From Rhizobium sp. Leaf453 (GTDB lineage: Bacteria; Pseudomonadota; Alphaproteobacteria; Rhizobiales; Rhizobiaceae): DNA of 38,074 bases. Of the stretch, positions 1 through 7,462 are shown in pieces (positions within the stretch are counted from its first letter, which is position 1; each line of letters begins with the position of its first letter). The stretch is taken from positions 37,374 through 75,447 of the forward strand of contig NZ_LMRG01000011.1 in assembly GCF_001425605.1 (NCBI RefSeq). Direction: 5' to 3'. Below the pieces are notes generated by a model. The model was not told where the DNA came from and searched no databases. It worked only from the letters and a program-made list of their open reading frames with translations. The position numbers and the translations under genes are program-made.

Positions 1-36
1 CAGAGAAACCGGAATTGCAGGTAAAAACCACCGAGA

Positions 37-93
37 CGGGACACATCGCGTGTCATTTACTTACCAACTCAATCAGGCACTCGATGTGTCCCG
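37..93. repeat. 12-bp perfect inverted repeat (potential stem-loop)
   Basis: CGGGACACATCG at 37-48 is exactly complementary to CGATGTGTCCCG at 82-93, with a 33-nt spacer. It lies in the noncoding leader before the first gene (1-175). No T-tract follows the right arm, so it is not a classic terminator. It could be a regulator site or an mRNA leader structure. No other feature is seen in 1-175. Confidence 0.5.
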
Positions 94-175
94 GCCGAGT
101 TCTCACTTCAAACCACGGGCGAAACACGCCGCGTGAAGGCGCACGGCTGTCCCCCGATCACCCATGGAGCAGACC

Positions 176-562
176 ATGCCGAAACTCGATCTGACCGACT
201 ATGAAAAGCGCATCGCCGCCGATCACGAACGCCAGTGCCGCTGCGTCCAGACCATGCACGGAATCTGGCAGCATTGCCCGGTTCGCAAATGCCGCCGCGA
301 CCGCGCCTGCACCGGCGAGATGCTGGTCTCTGCCCATCAGGACCGCAAGGTCCGGATCCAGCGGGAACTCGGCCTCTCCGGCAAGGCCTGCGCAAAACTG
401 CCGCAATGTATCGCGACCGCAGACGCAAAAACCTTCGCCGCTTACTCCAGGCGCCTCGACAATCTCAACAGATACCTGATCGCCCATCCCGACGAGACCC
501 TGCGAACGTACGACCGCTATCTGAAAGGGCGCCAGCCGCCCCGCGACACAGCGAACCCTTGA
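176..562 (+). CDS. Cysteine-rich small protein of unknown function
   Basis: A 128-residue soluble protein with no signal peptide or membrane segment. It has seven cysteines, at about residues 21, 23, 34, 39, 45, 72 and 78. The central stretch has the form W-x2-C-P-x3-C-R-R-x-R-x-C-x-G. The cysteine spacing suggests metal binding or a structural disulfide or zinc knuckle, but I know no biochemical role. I chose ATG 176 over ATG 164 because a GGAG Shine-Dalgarno sits at 166-169, six bases before ATG 176 and inside the codons of the longer form. It lies 54 bp before ubiG in the same direction and may be co-transcribed with it. The cysteine/arginine motif recurs in rhizobial hypothetical proteins as far as I recall; function is not inferred. 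Confidence 0.7.
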   Translation: MPKLDLTDYEKRIAADHERQCRCVQTMHGIWQHCPVRKCRRDRACTGEMLVSAHQDRKVRIQRELGLSGKACAKLPQCIATADAKTFAAYSRRLDNLNRYLIAHPDETLRTYDRYLKGRQPPRDTANP

Positions 563-616
563 CTTTCGCGCCCGATCGTCCGACTTCAAAAGCGACAGTC
601 CCGAGGAGTTCCGGCC

Positions 617-1363
617 ATGAGCGAACAAGCCCGCACCACCATCGATCAGACCGAGGTCGACCGCTTTTCCGCGATGGCTGCCGAGTGGTGGGATCCCAAG
701 GGCAAGTTCCGCCCGTTGCACAAGTTCAATCCGGTCCGGCTCACCTATATCCGTGACCGCGTCTCGGAGAATTTCGGCCGTGACGCCAAGGCGCAGCAAC
801 CGCTGACGGGCCTGCGTTTCCTCGATATCGGCTGCGGCGGCGGGCTCTTGTCCGAACCGATGGCCCGCATGGGCGCCGATGTCGTCGGTGCAGATGCATC
901 GGAAAAGAATATCATGATCGCCAAAACCCATGCGAGCGGCAGCGGCGTCCCGGTCGATTACCGCGCCGTCACGGCAGAATCGCTTGCCGAGGCCGGCGAG
1001 ACCTTCGACGTCGTCCTCAACATGGAAGTCGTCGAGCATGTCGCGGATGTCGAGTTCTTCATGTCCACCTGCGCCTCCATGGTGCGCCCCGGCGGCATGA
1101 TGTTCGTCGCCACCATCAACCGCACGGTCAAGGCCGCCGCCCTTGCCATCTTCGCCGCCGAAAACGTGCTGCGCTGGCTGCCGCGCGGCACGCATCAATA
1201 CGAAAAGCTGGTCCGCCCGGAAGAACTGGAAAAGCCGATCACGGCCAGCGGCATGTCGGTCACCGACCGCACCGGCGTCTTCTTCAACCCGCTCGCAAAC
1301 CAGTGGAACCTGTCGAAGGACATGGACGTCAACTACATGATCGTCGCCAAACGGCCGGCCTGA
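617..1363 (+). CDS. ubiG: Bifunctional 2-polyprenyl-6-hydroxyphenol methylase / demethylubiquinol 3-O-methyltransferase
   Basis: UbiG carries out both O-methylation steps of ubiquinone synthesis, using S-adenosylmethionine, in the cytoplasm at the inner membrane. The protein has 248 residues, the usual length. The N-terminus carries the UbiG hallmark [22 protein letters not shown] at about residues 17-38. Methyltransferase motif I, LDIGCGGG, is at 69-76, an acidic motif II ends in GADAS, and the post-I segment NMEVVEHV follows. The start has a GAGGAG Shine-Dalgarno nine bases before ATG 617. The DUF3616 gene follows after 23 bp on the same strand. Identity is secure from the motif set. Confidence 0.95.
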   Translation: MSEQARTTIDQTEVDRFSAMAAEWWDPKGKFRPLHKFNPVRLTYIRDRVSENFGRDAKAQQPLTGLRFLDIGCGGGLLSEPMARMGADVVGADASEKNIMIAKTHASGSGVPVDYRAVTAESLAEAGETFDVVLNMEVVEHVADVEFFMSTCASMVRPGGMMFVATINRTVKAAALAIFAAENVLRWLPRGTHQYEKLVRPEELEKPITASGMSVTDRTGVFFNPLANQWNLSKDMDVNYMIVAKRPA

Positions 1364-1386
1364 TCATTTCGACGGGGAGAATGCCG

Positions 1387-2298
1387 ATGAAACCTCCATC
1401 CTTCAGCATTTTCCCGATCAAGCAGCCACCGCCGGAACCTCTGACCTATATCGGCATCTGCGAAGCCTCCGCCGCCGTTGCCCTCGACGACGACCATTTC
1501 GTCGTTGCCAGCGATGAGACCAATACGTTTCAGCTCTATCGCCGCGGCCAGCGCAATTCACTGGGCCCGATCAAATTCCGCAAATTCATCGGCCAGCCGA
1601 AATCGGATATCGAGGCCGCTGCCCGCATCGGCGACCGGGTCTACTGGATCAGTTCCTTTTCCCGTCCCGGCGGTAACGGCAATGCGAAAGACCGATCGGT
1701 CCTCGTCGCCTCCCGCATTGTCCATACGATCGACGGCCCCACCCTCGTCGCGACCGGAGAGCCGTTCCTCAAGCTGCGCCGTCATCTGAAGCGGGAACTG
1801 GACATCAAGGGCCGCGACATCAATATCGAGGGCCTTGCTGGCTCGCCGGAAGGCGACCTGCTAATCGGTTTCCGTGCGCCGCTGAAGGACGGCAAGGCTT
1901 ATGTGCTGCGCCTGAAGAACCCGATCGGCGTTACCGAGCTTGGTCGGCAACCGATTTTCGGAGACCTGCACCTCATCGACCTCAAGGGCAACGGCATCCG
2001 CAGCATCGACTGGACCGGCCTGAACCCGCCCGTCTACTTCATCCTCGCCGGTACCTCCCCGAACGGGGACGAGGAAATCGACCGGAACGGCAAGTTCTCG
2101 CTCCACCACTGGGACGGGAAGGCTGCCGACACAATCCAGCTGCCTCTTGAGCTACCCGGTGATTTCACTGCCGAAGCCCTCATCCCCTATCCGGAAGAGC
2201 GCATCGTCCAGATCCTCAGCGACGACCGTGGCGAAAGGAATGAAACCGACCTCAAGAAGAAGAAGCGCCGGTTTCGGAGCGTGGAGATGCGTTACTGA
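1387..2298 (+). CDS. DUF3616 domain-containing protein
   Basis: A 303-residue soluble protein that matches my memory of the DUF3616 family. It has a repeated beta-rich layout with motifs such as NIEGLAGSPEGDLLIGFRAPL (about residues 145-165), as in propeller-like esterase-type proteins. No catalytic residues can be assigned and no substrate is known. GGAG at 1376-1379 sits seven bases before ATG 1387. That favours this start over ATG 1381, which would be almost on top of the ribosome site. It follows ubiG closely on the same strand, but a role in quinone synthesis is not implied. It ends 53 bp before the toxin-antitoxin pair. Confidence 0.7.
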   Translation: MKPPSFSIFPIKQPPPEPLTYIGICEASAAVALDDDHFVVASDETNTFQLYRRGQRNSLGPIKFRKFIGQPKSDIEAAARIGDRVYWISSFSRPGGNGNAKDRSVLVASRIVHTIDGPTLVATGEPFLKLRRHLKRELDIKGRDINIEGLAGSPEGDLLIGFRAPLKDGKAYVLRLKNPIGVTELGRQPIFGDLHLIDLKGNGIRSIDWTGLNPPVYFILAGTSPNGDEEIDRNGKFSLHHWDGKAADTIQLPLELPGDFTAEALIPYPEERIVQILSDDRGERNETDLKKKKRRFRSVEMRY

Positions 2299-2351
2299 AA
2301 ATCTCGCAGTTTCGCCTTTCTTTGTCGGTCAATCGCAGCCATATTAGACAG

Positions 2352-2579
2352 ATGACAGAACTCCTCGAAAAAGCGGTCGCCACCGCACGAAACCTGCCCC
2401 CGGAAATGCAGGACGATATCGCCCGCATCATGCTGTCTTATGCAGGTGATGACGAGCGGGTCATCGAATTGTCGCCGGAAGAGGAAGGCGATCTCATCGA
2501 AGCCCAGAAAGAGATGGTACGAGGGGAATTCGCTACGGACGACGAGGTTCGAACCGTCTTGACCAAATACCGCCTGTGA
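2352..2579 (+). CDS. Antitoxin of a type II toxin-antitoxin module
   Basis: A 75-residue acidic protein. An N-terminal helical part (ELLEKAVATARNLPPEMQDDIA) resembles the DNA-binding/dimerisation part of small rhizobial antitoxins. An acidic C-terminal tail (SPEEEGDLIEAQKEM, then FATDDEV) is typical of the segment that wraps the toxin. Its TGA stop overlaps the GTG start of the next gene (GTGA), giving translational coupling, which is usual for antitoxin-first modules. I start at ATG 2352; an upstream in-frame start at 2322 would add ten residues without family support. The pair probably autoregulates, by analogy with RelBE/ParDE; no operator was identified. Confidence 0.75.
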   Translation: MTELLEKAVATARNLPPEMQDDIARIMLSYAGDDERVIELSPEEEGDLIEAQKEMVRGEFATDDEVRTVLTKYRL

Positions 2580-2854
2580 AGCTGCGGTACGGGAAACATG
2601 CGCTTCAGCAGATCGATGAGGCGCTGGGCCATATTGCGAAACGTTCGCCTCAGGGAGCCGCTAAGGTTGCCGCCCGCATATCAGTTGTCTTGGCGCTTCT
2701 GCAAAGTCATCCCCATACCGGCGTCAGAACGAGCCTCCCTCGTGTACGCCGCATCTTCCTGATACCGTATCCCTACCTGATCGATTATCACGCTGGCGAT
2801 GACGAAATCGTTGTCTTGCGATTCCGTCATACGGCGCGTCGCCCCGTGCGCTGA
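2576..2854 (+). CDS. RelE/ParE-family toxin
   Basis: A 92-residue basic protein with the RelE/ParE fold signature. It starts with LRYGKHALQQIDEALGHIAKRSP, followed by a helix ending in the G-x-R loop (HPHTGVRTSLPRVRRI). The C-terminal strands are FLIPYPYLIDYHAGDDEIVVLRFRHTARRP, where the family normally ends with an RH-x-AR-x-P motif. GTG 2576 overlaps the antitoxin stop. ParE members poison gyrase and RelE members cut mRNA on the ribosome; the C-terminal RHTARRP tail is more common in ParE/RelE2-type toxins, so the target is left open. The gene appears intact. Confidence 0.8.
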   Translation: MKLRYGKHALQQIDEALGHIAKRSPQGAAKVAARISVVLALLQSHPHTGVRTSLPRVRRIFLIPYPYLIDYHAGDDEIVVLRFRHTARRPVR

Positions 2855-2897
2855 ACAACACGGCGTCACCCAATCATCCCCGCCCCTCGCCCCAATG

Positions 2898-3497
2898 CTA
2901 CACTTTCAGCGAAAGCACATGCGCCAGAAGGTCCTGTTGCCCTTCCCGGTTGCTTTCCGCCAGCTGCCGGACCTTTTCCCGGTCGATGGCATAGGCTTCG
3001 CCAGTCGCGGTGAAGGGTTCCTTGAACGTGAAGGCTTTTGGCGACGGTCCGTGATCGTGGAGATATTCCAGCCGCTCGACGCCATCGGACCAGTCGGGCA
3101 GACGAGGCGCATCCACCCACCAGAGAACGAGCGGTGGCCAGTTCGGCTTGATATTCCAGTTGCGGGCATGCTTCAGCGCATCGGCATGGACACCGTTATA
3201 GGCAAAGGCCATCAGCGATTCGATATCGGCCCACAATGAAAGTGACGATGGCCCGCTGTCGAAACCGCTGCCGTCGATGAAGCGGGGAAAGACCTGCCGG
3301 CCCCAGCTGCGCGGCCCCGGAACGCCGCGATAGCCGGACCGGCCGACAAAGCCGGCGGCGCGCTTGGCAGCCTCGAAATTGGCGGGTTCCCGGGAAACAA
3401 AGCCCTCGACGCGGGGATCACCGTCGGAGCCGACATGCAGGCCGAAATTGTACATGGCCAGACGCGCACCTGTCGGAGGTGATCCGGCGGCCGCCAT
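2898..3497 (-). CDS. DUF3291 domain-containing protein
   Basis: A 199-residue soluble protein with a tryptophan-rich core (WNIKPNWPPLVLWWVDAPRLP, then DWSDGVERLEYLHDHGPSPKAFTF) that I recognise as DUF3291, a family of unknown function related in fold to antibiotic-monooxygenase-like ferredoxin domains. The ATG at 3497 lies one base after the stop of the DUF1178 gene (TGA-C-ATG), so it is the last gene of the comF-grxC-nitrilase-DUF1178 operon. A second ATG 14 codons in (MYNFGL) could be the real start. Its 3' end converges on the toxin gene, 43 bp away. Confidence 0.7.
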   Translation of the reverse strand: MAAAGSPPTGARLAMYNFGLHVGSDGDPRVEGFVSREPANFEAAKRAAGFVGRSGYRGVPGPRSWGRQVFPRFIDGSGFDSGPSSLSLWADIESLMAFAYNGVHADALKHARNWNIKPNWPPLVLWWVDAPRLPDWSDGVERLEYLHDHGPSPKAFTFKEPFTATGEAYAIDREKVRQLAESNREGQQDLLAHVLSLKV

Positions 3498-3498
3498 G

Positions 3499-3927
3499 TC
3501 AGTTCACATCATCCGGCAGGACCGGCAGCGGCGCGATCTCGATGCCCTCGTCTAGAAGTTCGCGGGCCTCTTCCACCGTCGCCTGGCCGATCAGCCCGCG
3601 CTGCTCCGCCTCACCGTAGTGAATCTTGCGTGCCTCTTCCGGAAACTTGGTGCCGACATCCTCAGCATTCTCGCGGATCGAGGTCACCAGCTCGCGGATC
3701 TTGGAAACGGCCTCCTTGCGGGCCTGGTCCATCATCAACACCTTGGCCGCGTCCTTCTTGCGGGCGGTGGAGACCGAAGGCGCCATCAGTTCCTTGCCGA
3801 TGGAGACAGAGCCGCAGGCCGGACAGGAAACGAGCCCGAGATCCGCCTGGCGATCGAAATCGGTGCTCGAGGAAAACCATCCTTCGAAGGAATGGCCGTT
3901 GTCACAGGCAAGCGTGTATTTGATCAA
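3499..3927 (-). CDS. DUF1178 family protein
   Basis: A 142-residue protein of the DUF1178 family, which is widespread in Alpha- and Betaproteobacteria. The N-terminus MIKYTLACDNGHSFEGWF is the family signature. Two zinc-ribbon-like pairs are visible: C8/H12 and C35/C38 (SCPACGS). The C-terminal half is charged and helical. It starts with TTG 3927, whose TTGA overlaps the TGA stop of the nitrilase gene, so translation is likely coupled. Function is unknown; the pairing with a nitrilase-family gene is recurrent in rhizobia as I recall. Confidence 0.85.
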   Translation of the reverse strand: MIKYTLACDNGHSFEGWFSSSTDFDRQADLGLVSCPACGSVSIGKELMAPSVSTARKKDAAKVLMMDQARKEAVSKIRELVTSIRENAEDVGTKFPEEARKIHYGEAEQRGLIGQATVEEARELLDEGIEIAPLPVLPDDVN

Positions 3928-4781
3928 GCGGCCACGTCCCCGGAAGCATCCGGCGACACCTCCTCCAGTGAGAATGCCCGGCCATTCTTTAGGTTCGGAA
4001 TCTTCGCGCGCGCCGCCGCAACGGCGGCGACATCGATATCGGCGGTCACGACACCCTCGCCGGTCCCGCCGGCGGATGCCAGCAAAACACCCCAGGGATC
4101 GACGATCATCGAATGGCCGAAGGTTTCACGACCATCCTCATGCAAGCCGGCCTGCGCGGCGGCGATAACGAACATGCCGTTCTCGATGGCGCGTGCCCTG
4201 AGCAGGATTTCCCAATGAGCCTCGCCGGTCTGGCGCGTAAAGGCCGCCGGGATCGACATGACCTGCACCCCGGCCGTAGCCTGCGCGCGGAAGAGTTCGG
4301 GGAAACGGACGTCGTAGCAGATGGCACAGCCGAGCTTGGCGAACGGCAGGTTGACAAGCTTTGCGGTGCCGCCCGGTGTATAGGCGGCGCTTTCCCGCCA
4401 GCTCTCGCCATTGTCGAGATCGACATCGAACATGTGGATCTTGTCGTAATGGCTGATCTTACGGCCATCGGGACCGAACAGGAAACCGCGATTAGCGATT
4501 TTGCCGTCAGCCAGACCAATCGCCGTCGAGCCGACATGCAGGTGGATGCCGAGCTCGGCCGCAAGACCGGAGGCGGTGGCGACGATCAGGTCGGACCCCT
4601 CGTCGCGCAAGGCCGCCCGCATCGCCGCGCGGTCACGCTGCAGGGCGCCGGTCATTTCCGGCGTCTGCACATAGGTGGCACCCTGCCCCGCCGCCTCGCG
4701 CACCAGCCGCGCCATGGCCTCGGCATTGCGGGCAACATCAACGCCCGAGCACATCTGGACCGCGGCGGCCTTGAACGTCAT
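3924..4781 (-). CDS. Carbon-nitrogen hydrolase (Nit-family amidase)
   Basis: A 285-residue nitrilase-superfamily enzyme. The Glu-Lys-Cys triad is visible: E42 in TPEM, K114 in YDKIHMFD and C155 in CAICYDVRFPEL. The HMFDVD and RFPEL context is typical of the Nit1/Nit2 branch, whose members hydrolyse deaminated glutathione or omega-amides such as 2-oxoglutaramate. The exact substrate is not determined here. The start at 4781 has a strong AAGGAGAC Shine-Dalgarno at 4789-4796. It lies 13 bp after grxC and overlaps DUF1178. A metabolite-repair role beside a glutaredoxin fits but is inference. Confidence 0.88.
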   Translation of the reverse strand: MTFKAAAVQMCSGVDVARNAEAMARLVREAAGQGATYVQTPEMTGALQRDRAAMRAALRDEGSDLIVATASGLAAELGIHLHVGSTAIGLADGKIANRGFLFGPDGRKISHYDKIHMFDVDLDNGESWRESAAYTPGGTAKLVNLPFAKLGCAICYDVRFPELFRAQATAGVQVMSIPAAFTRQTGEAHWEILLRARAIENGMFVIAAAQAGLHEDGRETFGHSMIVDPWGVLLASAGGTGEGVVTADIDVAAVAAARAKIPNLKNGRAFSLEEVSPDASGDVAA

Positions 4782-4794
4782 CAGAAGCGTCTCC

Positions 4795-5052
4795 TTATGC
4801 GGCGAGCATGTCGTCCAGCTTGCCGGCACGCTCCAGCGCATGCAGGTCGTCGCAGCCACCGACGTGAATATTGTTGATGAAGATCTGCGGGAAGGTGGTG
4901 CCACCGTTCGACCGCTCGATCATCTTCTGGCGAACATCAGGCGCATAGGTCGCGTCATGCTCCTCGAAGGTTACGCCCTTGGTTTCCAGAAGTTTCTTGG
5001 CCGCGGAACAATATCCGCAGAACTGACGGGTATAAATAACGACCGAAGCCAT
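4795..5052 (-). CDS. grxC: Glutaredoxin 3
   Basis: An 85-residue class I glutaredoxin that reduces disulfides with glutathione in the cytoplasm. The active site is C12-G-Y-C15, with glycine where the E. coli protein has proline. The cis-proline motif (TTFPQIFI) and the glutathione-binding GGCDDL near residues 65-70 are present. Length and motifs match GrxC. It lies between comF (48 bp upstream) and the nitrilase gene (13 bp downstream) on the same strand, consistent with one operon. Confidence 0.93.
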   Translation of the reverse strand: MASVVIYTRQFCGYCSAAKKLLETKGVTFEEHDATYAPDVRQKMIERSNGGTTFPQIFINNIHVGGCDDLHALERAGKLDDMLAA

Positions 5053-5100
5053 AGTCTTGACCTGTTCTCTGGCCGGCCCTGTGCCGGCACGTCTTGAAAG

Positions 5101-5889
5101 TCATATAAGACCGGACATCGCTCTTGCAAAGGTTAAAACCGTCACATCCGCGGCACCGGCCTTCTTCAGTGCCCGCGTCGCCGCCGAAACCGTGGCTCCT
5201 GTCGTGTAGACGTCATCGACGAGAACGATCCGCTTGCCGAACAAAGCCGACTTGCCCGCCTCGGTGACGGCAAAGGCGCCGCGCACATTGTCCTGGCGCT
5301 GGGTTGCCCCGAGCCCCACCTGCTGGACCGTGCGTTTGGTGCGGATCAGCGCCGTTGGCAAATAAGGCTTGCCCGCACGCCTCGCGATAGCCCGGGCGAG
5401 TTCTGCGGATTGGTTGAACTTGCGGCCCCATAGACGAAATGCATGCAGCGGAATAGGCAGGATGGCATCGCAGGCCGCGACATGGCCGTCGCTGGCCCGG
5501 ATCATCCAGTCGGCCATCATCACCGCCAGATCGGTTCGATCCCGATATTTCAGGCCGTGGACGAGGGATCGGGCGATGCCGTCATGAATGGCAACGGAAC
5601 GCAACCGCTCGAACACCGGCGGGTTGGCGATCGCATCGGCGGACAGGATGCCGGCGCCAAGATCATGGGAGAATGGCAGGCCTAGGACTTCGCAATAGGG
5701 CCGTTCGATCAGCCGGAGCGTCGCCCAGCAGGAAGGACAGACCCCGCGATGCTGGCCAACCATCCGGCCGCAGCCACTGCAGACCGGCGGATAGACCGCA
5801 TCCACCGCAGCCGCCATCAGGCCGCGAAAGCTCCCGGTCAGGCCATCGACCACTCGCCGTACCGGATTTTCGGCCCCCTCTGCGCTCAT
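5101..5889 (-). CDS. ComF-family phosphoribosyltransferase-like protein
   Basis: A 262-residue protein with the ComF layout. An N-terminal zinc knuckle has cysteines at 37, 40, 51 and 54 (CSGC and CPSC). A type I phosphoribosyltransferase domain has the PRPP-binding motif IVLVDDVYTTGAT at 221-233. The conserved IPIPLHAFRLWGRKFNQS segment lies at 145-161. ComF proteins take part in natural transformation in some bacteria and associate with PriA-type helicases; in rhizobia the role is unproven. It is the first gene of the minus-strand operon. Its ATG at 5889 is divergent from the methyltransferase gene, with 76 bp between the chosen starts. Confidence 0.88.
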   Translation of the reverse strand: MSAEGAENPVRRVVDGLTGSFRGLMAAAVDAVYPPVCSGCGRMVGQHRGVCPSCWATLRLIERPYCEVLGLPFSHDLGAGILSADAIANPPVFERLRSVAIHDGIARSLVHGLKYRDRTDLAVMMADWMIRASDGHVAACDAILPIPLHAFRLWGRKFNQSAELARAIARRAGKPYLPTALIRTKRTVQQVGLGATQRQDNVRGAFAVTEAGKSALFGKRIVLVDDVYTTGATVSAATRALKKAGAADVTVLTFARAMSGLI

Positions 5890-5922
5890 GAGGTTGACTT
5901 TACGGCCAGCCGGGTTTCATTG

Positions 5923-5955
5923 CGATCAGATTTTTGGGCGATCAGAATTTTTGGG
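5923..5955 (+). repeat. Tandem duplication of a 16/17-bp unit over a ribosome-binding site
   Basis: CGATCAGATTTTTGGG (5923-5938) is followed directly by CGATCAGAATTTTTGGG (5939-5955). The copies differ by one inserted A. The last GGG with the following AA forms the Shine-Dalgarno of the GTG-started methyltransferase gene at 5966. The comF start is on the other side, so the repeat lies in the divergent promoter region. It could be a paired regulator site or a recent slippage duplication. Confidence 0.7.
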
Positions 5956-5965
5956 AAACCGTGCC

Positions 5966-6859
5966 GTGGATATCGTTTTCGACCAGACGCTCATCGAAGC
6001 CCGCCGCAAGCGGGCCTTGCGCAACAGTGACCCCAAGGCCGAATTTCTGCTCGAAATCGCCGCCCGGGAGCTGGCCGAACGGCTTGATGTCGTCGAGCGC
6101 CATTTCGACACCGGCGTCGAACTGCACGGCTATACCGGCGTCGCCGCGCGCTTCATTGCCGAAAGCGGCAAGGTCACGAACATCCAGCGCGTCGAGACGG
6201 ATGAGGCCTTTGCCTCCGGCGACGTGCCCGTGTCCGCCTCCCCGCTCGAAACCGTACCGCTAGCGCCGGAATCGGTGAACCTGATCCTCTCTCCGCTGTC
6301 GCTGCACCTGACCAACGACACACCCGGCGTCTTCATCCAGGTGCGCCGCGCATTGAAACCGGACGGTCTCTTCCTCGCCGCAATCCCCGGCAGCGGCACG
6401 TTGCAGGAACTGCGCGAGGTGCTGCTCGCCGCCGAAAGCGAGATGACCGGTGGCGCCAGTCCCCGCGTCATTCCCTTCGCGGATGTCCGCGATATCGGCG
6501 CCCTCCTGCAACGCGCCGGCTTCACCCTGCCGGTCGCCGACACCGAAACCTACACGGTACGCTACGCCTCGCTGTTCTCGCTCTTGAAGGATCTGCGGTC
6601 GATGGGCATGACCAATCCGCTTGCGGCCCGCAGCCGCAAGCCGTTGACGCGGAAATTCTTCCTGAGGGCGGCAGAACTCTACGCCGAGCGCTTTGGCGAT
6701 CCCGATGGCCGCATCCGGGCGACCTTCTCGATCATCTATATCTCCGGCTGGGCGCCGCACGAAAGCCAGCAGAAGCCGCTGAAACCGGGATCGGCGAAGC
6801 AACGCCTGTCCGATGCGCTGAGCACGCGGGAACTGCCGCTGAAAGATGATAAAAGCTAG
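5966..6859 (+). CDS. NDUFAF5/BioC-like methyltransferase-fold protein
   Basis: A 297-residue protein like the mitochondrial complex I assembly factor NDUFAF5. Seen: ALKPDGLFLAAIPG, SPRVIPFADVRDIGALLQRAGF, and the C-terminal hallmark GWAPHESQQKPLKPGSA. In the usual SAM-binding loop (LDLGCGxG), this protein has VELHGYTG at about 51-58, so motif I is strongly degenerate. NDUFAF5 has been described as an arginine hydroxylase of a complex I subunit, so a non-methyltransferase activity is possible here. GTG 5966 is chosen because GGGAA lies ten bases upstream. An ATG at 5888 would overlap the comF start and has no ribosome site. It converges on the Flp pilin gene, three bases away. Confidence 0.85.
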   Translation: MDIVFDQTLIEARRKRALRNSDPKAEFLLEIAARELAERLDVVERHFDTGVELHGYTGVAARFIAESGKVTNIQRVETDEAFASGDVPVSASPLETVPLAPESVNLILSPLSLHLTNDTPGVFIQVRRALKPDGLFLAAIPGSGTLQELREVLLAAESEMTGGASPRVIPFADVRDIGALLQRAGFTLPVADTETYTVRYASLFSLLKDLRSMGMTNPLAARSRKPLTRKFFLRAAELYAERFGDPDGRIRATFSIIYISGWAPHESQQKPLKPGSAKQRLSDALSTRELPLKDDKS

Positions 6860-6862
6860 GGA

Positions 6863-7036
6863 TCAGTTCGGCGCGGTGGTGATGGCGGTGGTGATCTTGT
6901 CCAGAACCGTCACAAGCGAATCTGAGAAGCCGCCAAGGCCGACGATCATGCCAACCGATATGAGGCTGGCCAGAAGGCCGTATTCGACCGCTGTTGCACC
7001 CGATTTGACGTTGAGAAAGCGGACCAGTGTCTTCAT
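6863..7036 (-). CDS. Flp-family type IVb pilin
   Basis: A 57-residue prepilin. A short positive leader MKTLVRFLNVKSG ends at G13, then ATAVEYGLLASLISVGMI begins the mature helix. The glutamate-tyrosine pair at mature positions 5 and 6 is diagnostic of Flp pilins. A TadV/CpaA-type prepilin peptidase would cut after G13. Mature Flp subunits form adhesive bundles exported by the Tad/Cpa machinery, none of which is encoded in this window. The start at 7036 has GGGAG about five bases upstream; an upstream in-frame start would spoil the leader. It is an orphan copy away from any tad locus. Confidence 0.92.
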   Translation of the reverse strand: MKTLVRFLNVKSGATAVEYGLLASLISVGMIVGLGGFSDSLVTVLDKITTAITTAPN

Positions 7037-7105
7037 GGGCTCCCAGCCTGTCCAGCGCAAGCCGCTCCGGCCTGCGCATAAAATCGTTCGGGCCGAGAAA
7101 CCGGA

Positions 7106-7129
7106 GCGGGTCGCAAGGATGCGACCCGC
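7106..7129 (-). terminator. Strong 9-bp hairpin between the small membrane protein gene and the Flp pilin gene
   Basis: GCGGGTCGC (7106-7114) and GCGACCCGC (7121-7129) are perfectly complementary around a 6-nt loop. It begins 12 bases after the upstream stop codon on the minus strand. No clear T-run follows (TCCGGTTTCTC), so it may be a weak terminator, an attenuator or an mRNA 3'-end stabiliser between the two genes. Confidence 0.5.
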
Positions 7130-7141
7130 CAGACCGAGAGA

Positions 7142-7462
7142 TCAGCAGCCGCTCTTGCTTCCATTGCCGTCGATGATGCAGACGGCGCCGGGCATTTCCT
7201 GCAGCACGCTCCGGCGCACGGTATAGCGCTTGGTCGGCGTATTGCTCGGGATCGAGCCCGTCTTGATATTGTCGTAGTCGATCGGCGCGTCGGCGAGCAC
7301 CTTGTTGTCATTCTTCGAGGACAGCATCGGCGTCAGGATCAACGTCAACGCGATGACGGCGGTACCAAACAACAGCGAAAGATTGAGCGCACCGGTGCGA
7401 CGGCTCTGGCTCGTCACCAAATCCTTGTCCTGTACCGTTCTCCAAAAATCGTCGTCGACCAT
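7142..7462 (-). CDS. Small single-pass membrane protein of unknown function
   Basis: A 106-residue protein. A charged cytoplasmic N-terminus (MVDDDFWRTVQDKDLVTSQSRR) is followed by one hydrophobic segment at about residues 27-47 (LSLLFGTAVIALTLILTPML). A soluble C-terminal part ends in VCIIDGNGSKSGC and so carries two cysteines that could form a periplasmic disulfide. ATG 7462 has a GAGG Shine-Dalgarno six to seven bases upstream; a GTG one codon earlier is also possible. It is upstream of the Flp pilin gene on the same strand, with a strong hairpin between. A pilus role is suggested only by position. Confidence 0.65.
   Translation of the reverse strand: MVDDDFWRTVQDKDLVTSQSRRTGALNLSLLFGTAVIALTLILTPMLSSKNDNKVLADAPIDYDNIKTGSIPSNTPTKRYTVRRSVLQEMPGAVCIIDGNGSKSGC

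Noticed and set aside
5888..5965. ATG 5888 as start of the NDUFAF5-like gene
   Set aside because: It would overlap the comF start codon, lacks a ribosome site, and the added 26 residues have no family character.
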